Source: an uncultured Tolumonas sp. (lineage in GTDB: Bacteria; Pseudomonadota; Gammaproteobacteria; Enterobacterales; Aeromonadaceae). From it: DNA of 64,000 nt. Shown here piece by piece: positions 8,357 through 21,357 of the stretch (positions are counted from its first letter, which is position 1; every line of letters starts with the position of its first letter). The stretch spans positions 1 to 64,000 of the forward strand of contig NZ_OY781373.1 of assembly GCF_963676665.1 (NCBI RefSeq), given 5' to 3'. The notes under the pieces were generated by a model. That model made no database searches. It was not told the DNA's origin and saw only the letters and a list, made by a program, of their open reading frames with translations. The position numbers and the translations under genes were made by a program.

Positions 8357-8920
8357 ATGAAAATCGCTCAGGAAATCCGTGTCGGTAACGTCATCATGAT
8401 CGGTAAAGACCCAATGGTCGTACTGAAAACCGAATTCAACAAATCCGGCCGTAACTCTGCCGTTGTTAAAATGAAAATGAAGAACCTGCTGTCTGGCGCA
8501 GGTGCTGAAACTGTGTTCAAAGCCGATGACAAATTGGACACCGTACAGCTGGAACGTAAAGAATGTACTTATTCTTACTTCGCTGATCCGATGTATGTCT
8601 TCATGGATACTGAATACAACCAGTACGACATCGAAAAAGAAAACCTGGGCGACGTACTGAACTACCTGATCGACGGTATGGAAGACATCTGTGAAGTGAC
8701 CTTCTACGATGGCAAAGCGATCTCCATGGAACTGCCAATCACTATCGTGCGTGAAGTGGAATACACCGAACCATCCGTTCGTGGTGATACTTCCGGTAAA
8801 GTGATGAAACCAGCTAAGCTGAAAGGCACTGACGCTACTATCTCTGTTGCTGACTTCGTTAAAATTGGCGACAAGATCGAAATCGACACCCGTACCGGTG
8901 AATTCAAACGCCGCGTGTAG
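8357..8920 (+). CDS. efp: Elongation factor P
   Basis: A 187-residue translation factor that binds between the ribosomal P and E sites and promotes peptide-bond formation at consecutive prolines. The acceptor loop reads [12 protein letters not shown] with Arg at residue 32, not the Lys used by the EpmABC pathway, which agrees with the adjacent earP. Three domains of normal length are present, and GGAATTG precedes the ATG. The gene ends at a strong terminator at 8949-8972. Overlap with other frames is incidental. Confidence 0.98.
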   Translation: MKIAQEIRVGNVIMIGKDPMVVLKTEFNKSGRNSAVVKMKMKNLLSGAGAETVFKADDKLDTVQLERKECTYSYFADPMYVFMDTEYNQYDIEKENLGDVLNYLIDGMEDICEVTFYDGKAISMELPITIVREVEYTEPSVRGDTSGKVMKPAKLKGTDATISVADFVKIGDKIEIDTRTGEFKRRV

Positions 8921-8948
8921 TTTGCAACCTACATACCGCGTGATAAAG

Positions 8949-8972
8949 GGAGCCTCAGGGCTCCTTTTTTTA
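8949..8972 (+). terminator. Rho-independent terminator after efp
   Basis: GGAGCC (8949-8954) pairs with GGCTCC (8959-8964) around a TCAG loop and is followed by a run of T. It separates earP-efp from mioC. Confidence 0.88.
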
Positions 8973-8985
8973 TTAAGGAAAAACC

Positions 8986-9441
8986 ATGGCTCATATCGAC
9001 ATTATTATTGGTTCAACCCTCGGTGCCGCAGAATACGTTGCGGAACACCTGGCGCAGCAATTACAAGCCAACCATCACGACACCATTTTGCATTACCACG
9101 CCAACTTAGAAACACTCAAGGCGAATCAATCACCCAATGCCATCTGGCTGGTCGTCTCTTCAACCCATGGCGCCGGACAAGTGCCAGATAACCTGCAACC
9201 CTTTAGCGAACAGCTGGCCAAACAAGCACCACAACAAACCACATTACGCTATGCCGTGGTCGCTTTAGGTGATCGAAATTACGATACATTTTGTGCCGCC
9301 GGGCGTCTGTTGGATCAATTATTAGAACAATCCGGCGCGCAAAAGATCGGCGAACGACTGGAAATAGATGTCACCGCACACGACATTCCCGAAGATGCGG
9401 CGGATGAATGGTTTTCCAAATGGCACACACTGCTTAACTGA
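8986..9441 (+). CDS. mioC: Flavodoxin-like protein MioC
   Basis: A 151-residue FMN-binding flavodoxin fold: IIIGSTLGAAEYVAEHLA holds the phosphate-binding loop, SSTHGAGQVPDN the second FMN loop, and ALGDRNYDTFCAAG the third. The family electron donor role (reported for biotin synthase) is known only from E. coli work. As in many gammaproteobacteria it lies beside the chromosomal origin and is transcribed towards it. A strong terminator right after the gene should limit transcription into oriC. Confidence 0.93.
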   Translation: MAHIDIIIGSTLGAAEYVAEHLAQQLQANHHDTILHYHANLETLKANQSPNAIWLVVSSTHGAGQVPDNLQPFSEQLAKQAPQQTTLRYAVVALGDRNYDTFCAAGRLLDQLLEQSGAQKIGERLEIDVTAHDIPEDAADEWFSKWHTLLN

Positions 9442-9453
9442 ACATGCCCTCAC

Positions 9454-9494
9454 ACGGGATCAGCGTCAGGGCGTGACGAGATCCCGTTTTTCTT
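9454..9494 (+). terminator. Strong terminator between mioC and oriC
   Basis: ACGGGATC (9454-9461) pairs with GATCCCGT (9480-9487) and CGTCA pairs with TGACG inside it. TTTTCTTT follows. The two arms each carry a GATC site. Confidence 0.85.
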
Positions 9495-9495
9495 T

Positions 9496-9985
9496 ATATG
9501 ATCTTATCCACTGATGAAAACGATCAGGCGACTAAAAGCCTTGCACAGCTTTATCCACAGTTCACTGACAGCTGGATCGATATAAAATAGAGGATACCCA
9601 CAGATAAGGATCATGAAATATTTTTTTGTGTATAACTAACCGTAAACCCTCTGGGTAACCTCTTTTTATCCTATTAACAACTAGATAGCCCACTCGGGTC
9701 TGTGCATAACAACCGCTGTTATACCCACGTTCAACCGGCTAGGATCCACGAAAAGACACAGGTTTGGATCCATCTCAACACCTTGATCAATCTGATCATT
9801 TTTAAGTTATTAACAGATAACCACGATCTATATAATAGAGATCAATAAGAAGATCATTAAAAGATCCTAGATCTAATTAGCGATCACATTCTCCCTCTCG
9901 ATCGTTCTTTCATTTTATTGATCCCGTAAACCCGCTAGAATATGCGCCCCACTGAACAACGATCCTTGATGGCCTAAATTGGAGT
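9496..9985. other. oriC: Chromosomal replication origin oriC
   Basis: This gene-free interval lies between mioC and mnmG. DnaA boxes: a perfect TTATCCACA at 9551-9559, TTATCCACT at 9504-9512, and on the minus strand TTATACACA at 9627-9635 (identical to the E. coli R2 box) and TTATGCACA at 9701-9709. I count 19 GATC (Dam/SeqA) sites from 9458 to 9964, eight of them packed between 9825 and 9923. That cluster overlaps an AT-rich stretch on the mnmG side (about 9795-9920), with GATC-led AT-rich segments at 9825, 9852 and 9870 that resemble DUE 13-mers. The polarity, with the unwinding region next to mnmG and DnaA boxes towards mioC, matches E. coli. A TAGAAT -10-like element at 9936-9941 may serve mnmG. 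Confidence 0.93.
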
Positions 9986-9991
9986 TTGCAT

Positions 9992-11881
9992 ATGCAGTAT
10001 CATGATCAATTCGATGTGATTGTGGTTGGCGGAGGTCATGCGGGTACTGAAGCCGCAACCGCAGCAGCGCGTATGGGCATGAAAACCCTGCTGCTGACCC
10101 ACAACATTGAGACATTAGGACATATGTCTTGTAACCCAGCCATCGGAGGGATCGGTAAAGGCCACTTGGTCAAAGAAGTGGATGCCATGGGCGGTATCAT
10201 GGCGCGCGCCATTGATCATGCCGGGATCCAATTCCGCATTCTGAATTCCTCAAAAGGCCCAGCGGTGCGCGCCACCCGTGCCCAAGCGGATCGTCAGCTG
10301 TACAAACAAACTATTCGCCACATGTTGGAAAACTACCCGAACCTGCAGTTATTCCAGCAAGCCTGTGATGATCTGATCCTGGAAGGCGATCGTGTCTGTG
10401 GTGTAGTCACCCAAGCTGGGATCCGTATTCTGACGAAAACCGTGGTACTGACCGCGGGAACCTTCTTAAACGGCCTGATCCATATCGGCATGGAACATTA
10501 TCGCGGTGGTCGCTCCGGTGATCCGGCTTCAGTCACTTTGGCTGAACGTATGCGCGAAATGCCATTGCGCGTCGGTCGCTTAAAAACCGGTACGCCACCA
10601 CGTATTGATGCACGTTCGGTCGATTTTTCCCAATTACAGATGCAACTGGGTGACGATCCGGTACCGGTATTCTCATTTTTAGGTAAACGTGAGCAGCATC
10701 CACGCCAGGTACCTTGTTTTATTACGCACACCAACAATCAAACACATGATGTGATCCGTGCCAATCTGGATCGCAGCCCGATGTACGCTGGTGTGATCGA
10801 AGGGATCGGTCCACGTTATTGCCCGTCGATCGAAGACAAGATCATGCGTTTTGCCGATAAAGAATCACATCAGATCTTTATCGAGCCGGAAGGACTGACC
10901 ACGCATGAACTGTATCCAAATGGTATCTCTACCAGCTTGCCGTTTGATGTGCAGGTAAAGATCGTGCGTTCGATGAAGGGTTTTGAAAATGCCCATATTG
11001 CCCGCCCGGGTTATGCGATCGAATATGATTTCTTCGATCCTCGCGATCTGAAACCGAACATGGAAAACAAATGCCTGCAAAACCTGTTTTTTGCCGGCCA
11101 GATCAACGGCACGACCGGTTACGAAGAAGCTGCCGCACAAGGTATGCTGGCCGGGATCAACGCCGCCCTGCGCGCACAGGATAAAGATCCGTGGTCACCG
11201 CGTCGGGATCAGGCCTATATCGGCGTGCTGATGGACGATCTGTCCACGCTGGGCACCAAAGAACCGTACCGAATGTTTACCAGCCGGGCGGAATACCGTT
11301 TGCTGTTGCGGGAAGATAACGCTGACTTGCGTTTAACCGCCATAGGACGCGATTTGGGGCTGGTGGACGATGAACGCTGGTCCTTCTTCAACCACAAGCT
11401 GGAAATGATGGCACAGGAGCAACAGCGCCTGCAGGAGTGCTGGATCCAACCACAGCATCCGGCCACCGAAGCGCTGAACCAGATCCTGAAGATGCCACTG
11501 AGCCGTTCGGCCAGTCTGGAGGATCTGCTGCGTCGTCCGGAAGTGAATTATCAGGATCTGATGGCGATCGACGGCATTGGGCCGGGCATTGATCATCCGC
11601 AAGCGTCGGAACAGATTGAAATTCAGGTAAAATACGCCGGTTATATCGATCGTCAGCAAGATGAGATCGACAAACAACTGCGTCATGAAGAGACCTTGTT
11701 ACCGCTGACACTGGATTACAACGAAGTACCGGGGTTATCCAAAGAGGTGATCATCAAACTCAACGATACCAAACCGCAAACCGTGGGTCAGGCATCCCGT
11801 ATTTCGGGGGTGACACCGGCGGCGATCTCTATTTTGTTAGTTCATCTGAAAAAACGTGGCTTGCTGCGTAAAACGGCCTGA
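9992..11881 (+). CDS. mnmG: tRNA uridine-5-carboxymethylaminomethyl modification enzyme MnmG (GidA)
   Basis: With MnmE, this FAD protein installs cmnm5 on U34 of several tRNAs. The 629-residue protein has the FAD motif [12 protein letters not shown] at the N-terminus, the conserved [20 protein letters not shown] block, the FAD motif [20 protein letters not shown], and the C-terminal helical domain that binds MnmE and tRNA. I chose the ATG at 9992, with GGAG 7 nt upstream; the in-frame TTG at 9986 overlaps that site. It is the first gene after oriC and is followed by rsmG after 4 bp. Confidence 0.97.
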   Translation: MQYHDQFDVIVVGGGHAGTEAATAAARMGMKTLLLTHNIETLGHMSCNPAIGGIGKGHLVKEVDAMGGIMARAIDHAGIQFRILNSSKGPAVRATRAQADRQLYKQTIRHMLENYPNLQLFQQACDDLILEGDRVCGVVTQAGIRILTKTVVLTAGTFLNGLIHIGMEHYRGGRSGDPASVTLAERMREMPLRVGRLKTGTPPRIDARSVDFSQLQMQLGDDPVPVFSFLGKREQHPRQVPCFITHTNNQTHDVIRANLDRSPMYAGVIEGIGPRYCPSIEDKIMRFADKESHQIFIEPEGLTTHELYPNGISTSLPFDVQVKIVRSMKGFENAHIARPGYAIEYDFFDPRDLKPNMENKCLQNLFFAGQINGTTGYEEAAAQGMLAGINAALRAQDKDPWSPRRDQAYIGVLMDDLSTLGTKEPYRMFTSRAEYRLLLREDNADLRLTAIGRDLGLVDDERWSFFNHKLEMMAQEQQRLQECWIQPQHPATEALNQILKMPLSRSASLEDLLRRPEVNYQDLMAIDGIGPGIDHPQASEQIEIQVKYAGYIDRQQDEIDKQLRHEETLLPLTLDYNEVPGLSKEVIIKLNDTKPQTVGQASRISGVTPAAISILLVHLKKRGLLRKTA

Positions 11882-11885
11882 TTAT

Positions 11886-12515
11886 ATGCAAACATTACTT
11901 CCGCAGCTGGAATCACTGCTGCAACAAGCCGATATATCGCTGTCCGATCAGCAGAAACAGCAACTGCTGGCGCTGGTCGGGTTGCTGCACAAGTGGAACA
12001 AGGCATACAATCTGACTTCGGTGCGGGAACCGGAAGCCATGCTGGTACGCCATATTCTCGATAGCATAGTGGTGGCACCACATCTGCACGGTTCTCGTTT
12101 TATCGATGTCGGCACCGGCCCCGGCTTGCCGGGTCTGCCGCTGGCCATTGTGCAGCCGGATAAACAATTCGTGTTACTGGATAGCCTGGGTAAACGCATT
12201 CGTTTTATCCGTCAGGTGATCATGGAATTAGGTTTAAAAAATGTCGTCGCCGTGCAGGCTCGGGTGGAAGATTTCCATGACGAACAAGGTTTTGACGGTG
12301 TATTGAGCCGGGCGTTTGCGTCGCTGACCGATATGCTGAACTGGTGCCATCATCTGCCGGCACCACAGGGTGTTTTTCTGGCGCTGAAAGGCTTGTATCC
12401 GCAAGATGAACTGGCGACTTTACCGGCAGGGTTTACACTGGTGACTTCGCATCGTCTTGACGTGCCGCAGCTGGACGCCGAACGCCATCTGATCATTGTG
12501 AAAAAACAACTTTAG
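11886..12515 (+). CDS. rsmG: 16S rRNA (guanine527-N7)-methyltransferase RsmG (GidB)
   Basis: A 209-residue SAM-dependent methyltransferase that modifies G527 of 16S rRNA. The SAM motif is [17 protein letters not shown], and [11 protein letters not shown] plus RHILDSI are family blocks. The start is the ATG 4 bp after the mnmG stop; the ribosome site is weak, so translational coupling to mnmG is likely. A longer in-frame start inside mnmG gives residues that do not fit the family. The parA start follows 11 bp after the stop. Confidence 0.95.
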   Translation: MQTLLPQLESLLQQADISLSDQQKQQLLALVGLLHKWNKAYNLTSVREPEAMLVRHILDSIVVAPHLHGSRFIDVGTGPGLPGLPLAIVQPDKQFVLLDSLGKRIRFIRQVIMELGLKNVVAVQARVEDFHDEQGFDGVLSRAFASLTDMLNWCHHLPAPQGVFLALKGLYPQDELATLPAGFTLVTSHRLDVPQLDAERHLIIVKKQL

Positions 12516-12526
12516 GATCCGCTACA

Positions 12527-13318
12527 GTGGGAAAAGTCATTGCCATAGCAAACCAGAAAGGTGGGGTTGGTAAAACCACCACCAGTGTCAATTTGGCTGC
12601 GTCAATGGCGGCGACACGCCGTAAGGTTTTGCTGGTTGATCTCGATCCGCAGGGCAACGCCACCATGGCCAGCGGAGTGAATAAATACGAAGCGGAACGC
12701 ACTATTTACGAACTACTGGTGGAAGAACAGCCAGTGCGTGATGTGATCATTACCGATACCACTGGCGGTTATGATCTGATTGCGGCCAACGGTGATGCCA
12801 CTGCGGCGGAGATCCGCTTGATGGAAGTCTTCGCCCGTGAGATCCGGCTGCGTAATGCGCTGGCGCCGATCCGTGATGAATACGATTACATTTTTATCGA
12901 TTGCCCACCCGCGCTGAACCTGCTGACTGTGAATGCGATGTCGGCTGCTGATTCCGTGCTGGTGCCGATGCAGTGTGAATATTTTGCCTTGGAAGGGCTG
13001 ACTGCGTTAGTGGATACCATCAGTAAACTGGCGGCGGTGGTGAATCCGCAACTGAAAATTGAAGGTGTATTACGAACGATGTTCGATCACCGCAATCGTC
13101 TCTCCAACGAAGTCTCTGAACAGCTGAAGCAATATTTTGGTGAAAAAGTCTACCGGACGATTATCCCACGGAATGTCCGGTTAGCCGAAGCACCCAGCCA
13201 TGGCACCCCGGTGATGTATTACGATAAGAGTTCGCTGGGTTCCAAAGCGTATCTGGGGCTGGCCGGCGAATTATTGCGACGGGAAGAACAACAACACAAG
13301 GCCGAAGCCTCAGCGTGA
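12527..13318 (+). CDS. parA: Chromosome partitioning ATPase ParA (Soj)
   Basis: A 263-residue ParA/Soj ATPase that drives segregation of ParB-parS complexes. Deviant Walker A KGGVGKTTT is at residues 10-18, followed by LLVDLDPQGNAT, then YIFIDCPPAL (Walker B region) and PRNVRLAEAPSHG. It uses a GTG start with AGGA about 9 nt upstream; the following residues GKVIAIANQKGG match the family start. It is in the same operon as rsmG and parB. Confidence 0.96.
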   Translation: MGKVIAIANQKGGVGKTTTSVNLAASMAATRRKVLLVDLDPQGNATMASGVNKYEAERTIYELLVEEQPVRDVIITDTTGGYDLIAANGDATAAEIRLMEVFAREIRLRNALAPIRDEYDYIFIDCPPALNLLTVNAMSAADSVLVPMQCEYFALEGLTALVDTISKLAAVVNPQLKIEGVLRTMFDHRNRLSNEVSEQLKQYFGEKVYRTIIPRNVRLAEAPSHGTPVMYYDKSSLGSKAYLGLAGELLRREEQQHKAEASA

Positions 13319-13328
13319 GTGATTGGTT

Positions 13329-14237
13329 ATGACATTGAAAAAACGCGGTTTAGGCAAAGGTTTGGAAGCCTTGCTGGGCACCAGTCAGGTTGCCCGGCAG
13401 AAGCAAATTATCAGTGATATACAAGCGGATGCTGCGCAAAACCGGGTTGATAATCAAACCGGCGAATTACAAACCCTGCCGGTGACCTGGTTACGGCCGG
13501 GAAAATATCAGCCACGACGCGATATGTCGCAGGATGCGCTGGAAGATCTGGCCAATTCGATCCGCGCGCAAGGGGTGATCCAGCCGATTGTGGTGCGCCG
13601 CATCGCTGATCAGCAATATGAAATTATCGCCGGTGAACGTCGCTGGCGTGCCAGCCAGTTAGTACGACTGGAAACTGTGCCTTGCCTGATCAAAAACGTT
13701 GAAGACAACGCTGCCGTGGCGATAGCACTGATTGAGAATATTCAGCGTGAAGATCTGAATGCCATTGAAGAAGCGGTGGCGTTACAGCGGCTGATGACCG
13801 AATTTGAACTGTCCCACCAGCAAGTGGCCGAAGCGGTCGGTAAATCCCGTTCTGCGGTGAGTAATTTATTGCGTTTGAATCAGTTGAATGACGATGTCAA
13901 ACAGTTGGTCGAACACGGCGATCTGGATATGGGTCATGCGCGGGCGTTACTCAGTCTGGATGGTGAATTGCAAAGCGATACCGCACGAACGGTAGCGCAG
14001 AAAGGTTTAACTGTGCGAGATACCGAGCGGTTGGTGCAGAAACTGCTCAACCCACCTGCTGCTAAAGCCGAACCACAGGTGGATCAGCAAGGTGTTGCCT
14101 GGTCGGAAGCCTTGTCTGAAAAATTGGGTGTTTCCGTACAATTTGTCAGGGCTGGTGAAGACAATGGCAAGATTGTATTGAGTTATCAAAGTTGTGCAGA
14201 ATTTGAAAAAATTCGCCACTTCTTTAATTTGAGTTAG
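13329..14237 (+). CDS. parB: Chromosome partitioning protein ParB (Spo0J)
   Basis: A 302-residue ParB CTPase/DNA-binding protein: LRPGKYQPRRDM begins the ParB/Srx domain, GERRWRAS is the CTP-binding signature, ENIQREDLNAIEEA and the helix-turn-helix QVAEAVGKSRSAVSNLLRL bind parS, and the C-terminus dimerises. The ATG at 13329 matches the family start MxLKKRGLGKGLEALL; the in-frame TTG at 13323 is less likely. The gene lies 10 bp after parA. No convincing parS was seen in the window. Confidence 0.96.
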   Translation: MTLKKRGLGKGLEALLGTSQVARQKQIISDIQADAAQNRVDNQTGELQTLPVTWLRPGKYQPRRDMSQDALEDLANSIRAQGVIQPIVVRRIADQQYEIIAGERRWRASQLVRLETVPCLIKNVEDNAAVAIALIENIQREDLNAIEEAVALQRLMTEFELSHQQVAEAVGKSRSAVSNLLRLNQLNDDVKQLVEHGDLDMGHARALLSLDGELQSDTARTVAQKGLTVRDTERLVQKLLNPPAAKAEPQVDQQGVAWSEALSEKLGVSVQFVRAGEDNGKIVLSYQSCAEFEKIRHFFNLS

Positions 14238-14308
14238 TTCACAAAAACGACTGGTTTTTTAATTTTTGTTGGGCTACTGTTTTGTCTAAATTGGCAAAAA
14301 AAATCCTT

Positions 14309-14357
14309 TTGCACCAAAGAGTTACATTTAACTTATATGTTAAAAAGCCGTTGGTGC
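14309..14357 (+). promoter_or_regulatory. Candidate atp operon promoter with overlapping dyads
   Basis: TTGCAC (14309-14314), 18 bp, then TTATAT (14333-14338) is a reasonable sigma-70 promoter about 105 bp upstream of atpI. The same stretch holds two nested inverted repeats, GCACCAA (14311-14317) / TTGGTGC (14351-14357) and TTTAAC (14327-14332) / GTTAAA (14339-14344). The 206-bp gap 14238-14443 also has an AT-rich stem with T-runs just after parB (about 14244-14268) that could end the par transcript. Confidence 0.5.
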
Positions 14358-14443
14358 GTATTTTAATGAAAGGATGCTTTTTTGTTGGTTTTATGTTAAT
14401 AAAACGCGCCTGAATAGGGCGTTACAAAATCGGAGAAAGCTGA

Positions 14444-15636
<1,193 letters not shown>

Positions 15637-15667
15637 TTTTTTGATCAACGTTTTGTTCATATTTTGA

Positions 15668-15930
<263 letters not shown>

Positions 15931-15945
15931 TAAGGGAGATGGGCA

Positions 15946-16416
15946 GTGAATATCAATGCAACCATCCTCGGCCAGACGATTGCTTTCATCCTTTTTGTTT
16001 GGTTCTGTATGAAGTTTGTGTGGCCGCCTCTGATGGCTGCCATCGAAAAACGTCAGAAAGAAATTGCTGACGGTATGGCTTCAGCAGACCGTGCGAAAAA
16101 AGACCTGGACCTGGCGCAAAACAAAGCTATGGAACAGATCAAGGAAGCAAAACAGCAAGCTGCTGAGATTATCGAGCAGGCCAATAAACGCCGTGCTCAA
16201 GTTATTGATGAAGCCAATCAAGACGCGATGGCGGAACGGGAAAAGATCCTGAACCAAGCCAAAGCGGAAATTGAGGCTGAACGCAACCGTGCGAAAGAAG
16301 AGCTCCGTAAACATGTTGCTGCTTTGGCAGTCGCTGGTGCGGAAAAAATTCTGGAGCGTCAGCTGGACAGTGCCGCGAACAGCGCCATTGTTGACAAGCT
16401 GGTTGCTGAACTCTAA
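15946..16416 (+). CDS. atpF: ATP synthase subunit b
   Basis: A 156-residue peripheral stalk subunit with one N-terminal membrane helix (residues 5-25) followed by a long charged coiled coil. It uses a GTG start preceded by [24 protein letters not shown] matches the family N-terminus. It binds atpH (delta) at its C-terminal end. Confidence 0.96.
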   Translation: MNINATILGQTIAFILFVWFCMKFVWPPLMAAIEKRQKEIADGMASADRAKKDLDLAQNKAMEQIKEAKQQAAEIIEQANKRRAQVIDEANQDAMAEREKILNQAKAEIEAERNRAKEELRKHVAALAVAGAEKILERQLDSAANSAIVDKLVAEL

Positions 16417-16430
16417 GGGGAGCCGGGGCT

Positions 16431-16964
16431 ATGTCTGAAGTGACAACCATTGCGCGCCCCTACGCCAAAGCCGCGTTCGATTTTGCCGTTGAACAGAAAG
16501 CGGTGGATAGCTGGTTATCGATGTTGCTCTTTGCGGCCGAAGTGTCGAAAGACGATACCGTACAACAGGTGATCCACAGTTCGATGGCGCCAGAACAACT
16601 GGCGCAGTTGTTTAACCAAATTTGTGGTGAACAGCTCAACGAGCAAGGCCAGAACCTGATCCGGGTGATGGCTGAAAACGGACGTTTGAGTGTACTGCCT
16701 GCGGTCGTTGCTGAGTTTTCAGCACTGAAAGCAGAACTGGACAAAGAACTGGAAGCGCAGATCACCTCTGCGGCAGCGTTATCTGAAGCGGAAAAAGCGA
16801 AAATCCAGAAATCTCTGGAAACACGTTATCAGCGCACAGTACGTCTGAATTGTCAGCTGGATCCATCTCTGATGGCTGGTCTGGTGATCAAGATCGGTGA
16901 TGACATCATCGATGCCAGCGTTCGCAGTAAACTCAACCGCTTGGCGGAAGCATTGCAATCTTGA
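16431..16964 (+). CDS. atpH: ATP synthase subunit delta
   Basis: The 177-residue stator subunit that links the b dimer to the top of F1. The N-terminal helix bundle begins ARPYAKAAFDFAVEQ, and the C-terminal LDPSLMAGLVIKIGDDIIDASVRSKL segment is the family signature. The gene starts 14 bp after atpF and ends 14 bp before atpA. Confidence 0.96.
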   Translation: MSEVTTIARPYAKAAFDFAVEQKAVDSWLSMLLFAAEVSKDDTVQQVIHSSMAPEQLAQLFNQICGEQLNEQGQNLIRVMAENGRLSVLPAVVAEFSALKAELDKELEAQITSAAALSEAEKAKIQKSLETRYQRTVRLNCQLDPSLMAGLVIKIGDDIIDASVRSKLNRLAEALQS

Positions 16965-16978
16965 TTGGGGATTAAAGC

Positions 16979-18520
16979 ATGCAACTCAACTCCACTGAAA
17001 TTGCCGAGCTGATTAAAAAGCGTATCGCGCAATTTAACGTCGTGACCGAGGCCCGCAATGAAGGGACTATCGTATCGGTCAGCGACGGTATTATTCGTAT
17101 TCATGGCCTTGCTGATGTTATGCAAGGTGAAATGATCGAACTACCTGGCAACTGCTATGGTCTGGCTCTGAACCTGGAGCGTGACTCTGTTGGTGCTATC
17201 GTCATGGGCCCTTACACTGATCTGGCTGAAGGCCAGAAAGTAACGGGTACCGGTCGTATTTTGGAAGTACCAGTTGGTCGTGGTCTGCTGGGCCGTGTGG
17301 TTAACACACTGGGTCAGCCTATTGATGGTAAAGGCCCTATCGAAAACGATGGCTTTGCTCCAGTAGAAGTGATTGCCCCAGGCGTAATCGAGCGTCAATC
17401 TGTTTCTCAGCCAGTACAAACTGGTTATAAAGCAGTTGATGCGATGATCCCAATCGGCCGTGGCCAGCGTGAGCTGATCATCGGTGACCGTCAGACCGGT
17501 AAAACGGCACTGGCGATCGACGCGATCATCAACCAGAAAGATTCCGGCATCAAATGTGTGTACGTGGCTATCGGCCAGAAAGCGTCAACCATCGCCAACG
17601 TGGTACGCAAACTGGAAGAGCACGGTGCACTGGCTAACACCATCGTGGTGGTAGCATCTGCTTCTGAATCCGCATCTCTGCAATACCTGGCGCCTTACTC
17701 CGGTTGTACCATGGGTGAGTATTTCCGTGACCGTGGTGAAGATGCACTGATCATTTATGACGATTTGTCTAAGCACGCTGTGGCTTACCGTCAAATCTCT
17801 CTGCTGCTGCGCCGTCCACCAGGACGTGAAGCTTACCCAGGCGACGTGTTCTATTTACACTCTCGTCTGCTGGAACGTGCTTCTCGCGTCAACACAGATT
17901 ATGTGGAAGCGTTCACTAAAGGTGCGGTAAAAGGCCAAACCGGTTCTCTGACGGCACTGCCAATCATTGAAACTCAGGCTGGTGACGTATCTGCATTCGT
18001 TCCGACCAACGTAATTTCGATTACTGACGGTCAGATCTTCCTGACCACTCAGTTGTTCAACGCCGGTATTCGTCCTGCGGTTGACCCGGGTATTTCGGTA
18101 TCCCGTGTGGGTGGTGCTGCTCAGACCAAGATCATCAAGAAACTGTCCGGTGGTATCCGTACCGCACTGGCACAGTATCGTGAACTGGCGGCATTCGCAC
18201 AGTTCTCTTCTGATCTGGACGATGCAACCCGCAAACAGCTGAACCATGGTCAGAAAGTGACTGAGCTGATGAAGCAGAAACAGTACGCACCAATGAGTGT
18301 GGCCCAGCAAGCGCTGGTGCTGTTCGCTGCTGAGCGTGGCTATCTGGAAGATGTCGAACTGAACAAGATCGGCGACTTTGAAGCAGCGCTGCTCTCTTAT
18401 GCCAACAATGAGCATGCTGATTTGATGGCTGAAGTGAATGCAAAAGCAGATTACAACGATGATATCGTTGCGCGTCTGTCTGCATTGATTGACAGCTTCA
18501 AAGCGACTCAGACCTGGTAA
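16979..18520 (+). CDS. atpA: ATP synthase subunit alpha
   Basis: The 513-residue non-catalytic nucleotide-binding F1 subunit, of normal length. Walker A is [13 protein letters not shown], the arginine-finger region is [12 protein letters not shown], and [20 protein letters not shown] is a family block. It forms the hexamer with beta and carries the delta contact at its N-terminus. Confidence 0.98.
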   Translation: MQLNSTEIAELIKKRIAQFNVVTEARNEGTIVSVSDGIIRIHGLADVMQGEMIELPGNCYGLALNLERDSVGAIVMGPYTDLAEGQKVTGTGRILEVPVGRGLLGRVVNTLGQPIDGKGPIENDGFAPVEVIAPGVIERQSVSQPVQTGYKAVDAMIPIGRGQRELIIGDRQTGKTALAIDAIINQKDSGIKCVYVAIGQKASTIANVVRKLEEHGALANTIVVVASASESASLQYLAPYSGCTMGEYFRDRGEDALIIYDDLSKHAVAYRQISLLLRRPPGREAYPGDVFYLHSRLLERASRVNTDYVEAFTKGAVKGQTGSLTALPIIETQAGDVSAFVPTNVISITDGQIFLTTQLFNAGIRPAVDPGISVSRVGGAAQTKIIKKLSGGIRTALAQYRELAAFAQFSSDLDDATRKQLNHGQKVTELMKQKQYAPMSVAQQALVLFAAERGYLEDVELNKIGDFEAALLSYANNEHADLMAEVNAKADYNDDIVARLSALIDSFKATQTW

Positions 18521-18564
18521 TAACGCGGCTGCCGTAAGGCAGCCTCTGATGTGGAGAGTCAGCA

Positions 18565-20849
<2,285 letters not shown>

Positions 20850-20866
20850 TTCAGGCAGGAGGCTCT

Positions 20867-21289
20867 ATGGCTGAGATTACCTTCCACCTGGACGTGGTCA
20901 GTGCCGAAGGCATGCTGTTTTCCGGTCGTGTCGAATCCGTTCAGGTTTCTGGTGCGGAAGGCGAGTTGGGGATCCGTCACGGCCATGCGCCGTTACTGAC
21001 TTCCATCAAGCCGGGTCTGGTGCGTCTGGTTAAATTACATGGCGCCGAAGAAGTTATGTACATCTCCGGCGGTATGCTGGAAGTACAACCGGAAGCTGCG
21101 ACTGTGTTGGCTGACACGGTGATCCGTGCTGCTGATTTGGATGAAGCGAAAGCGCAGGCTGCGAAACGGGCTGCCGAGGAGAAAATCCACGGTCACCCGG
21201 GCGATGTGGACTATGCGACCGCGATCACCGAGCTGGCAAAAGCGGTGGCGCAATTACGCGTCATTGAGATCACACGTAAACACTTCTGA
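20867..21289 (+). CDS. atpC: ATP synthase subunit epsilon
   Basis: The 140-residue rotor subunit with an N-terminal beta sandwich ([34 protein letters not shown]) and two C-terminal helices that can inhibit ATP hydrolysis. It is the last gene of the operon and is closed by the terminator at 21308-21342. Confidence 0.96.
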   Translation: MAEITFHLDVVSAEGMLFSGRVESVQVSGAEGELGIRHGHAPLLTSIKPGLVRLVKLHGAEEVMYISGGMLEVQPEAATVLADTVIRAADLDEAKAQAAKRAAEEKIHGHPGDVDYATAITELAKAVAQLRVIEITRKHF

Positions 21290-21307
21290 TTTACGGTTAA
21301 AAAAAGA

Positions 21308-21342
21308 AAAGCCAGAAGAGCGATCTTCTGGCTTTGTTGTTT
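21308..21342. terminator. Bidirectional terminator between atpC and the porin gene
   Basis: AAAGCCAGAAGA (21308-21319) pairs perfectly with TCTTCTGGCTTT (21324-21335) around a GCGA loop. T-rich sequence follows on both strands, so it can end both the atp operon and the convergent porin transcript. Confidence 0.9.
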
Positions 21343-21357
21343 CTGTTTACTGCAAAA

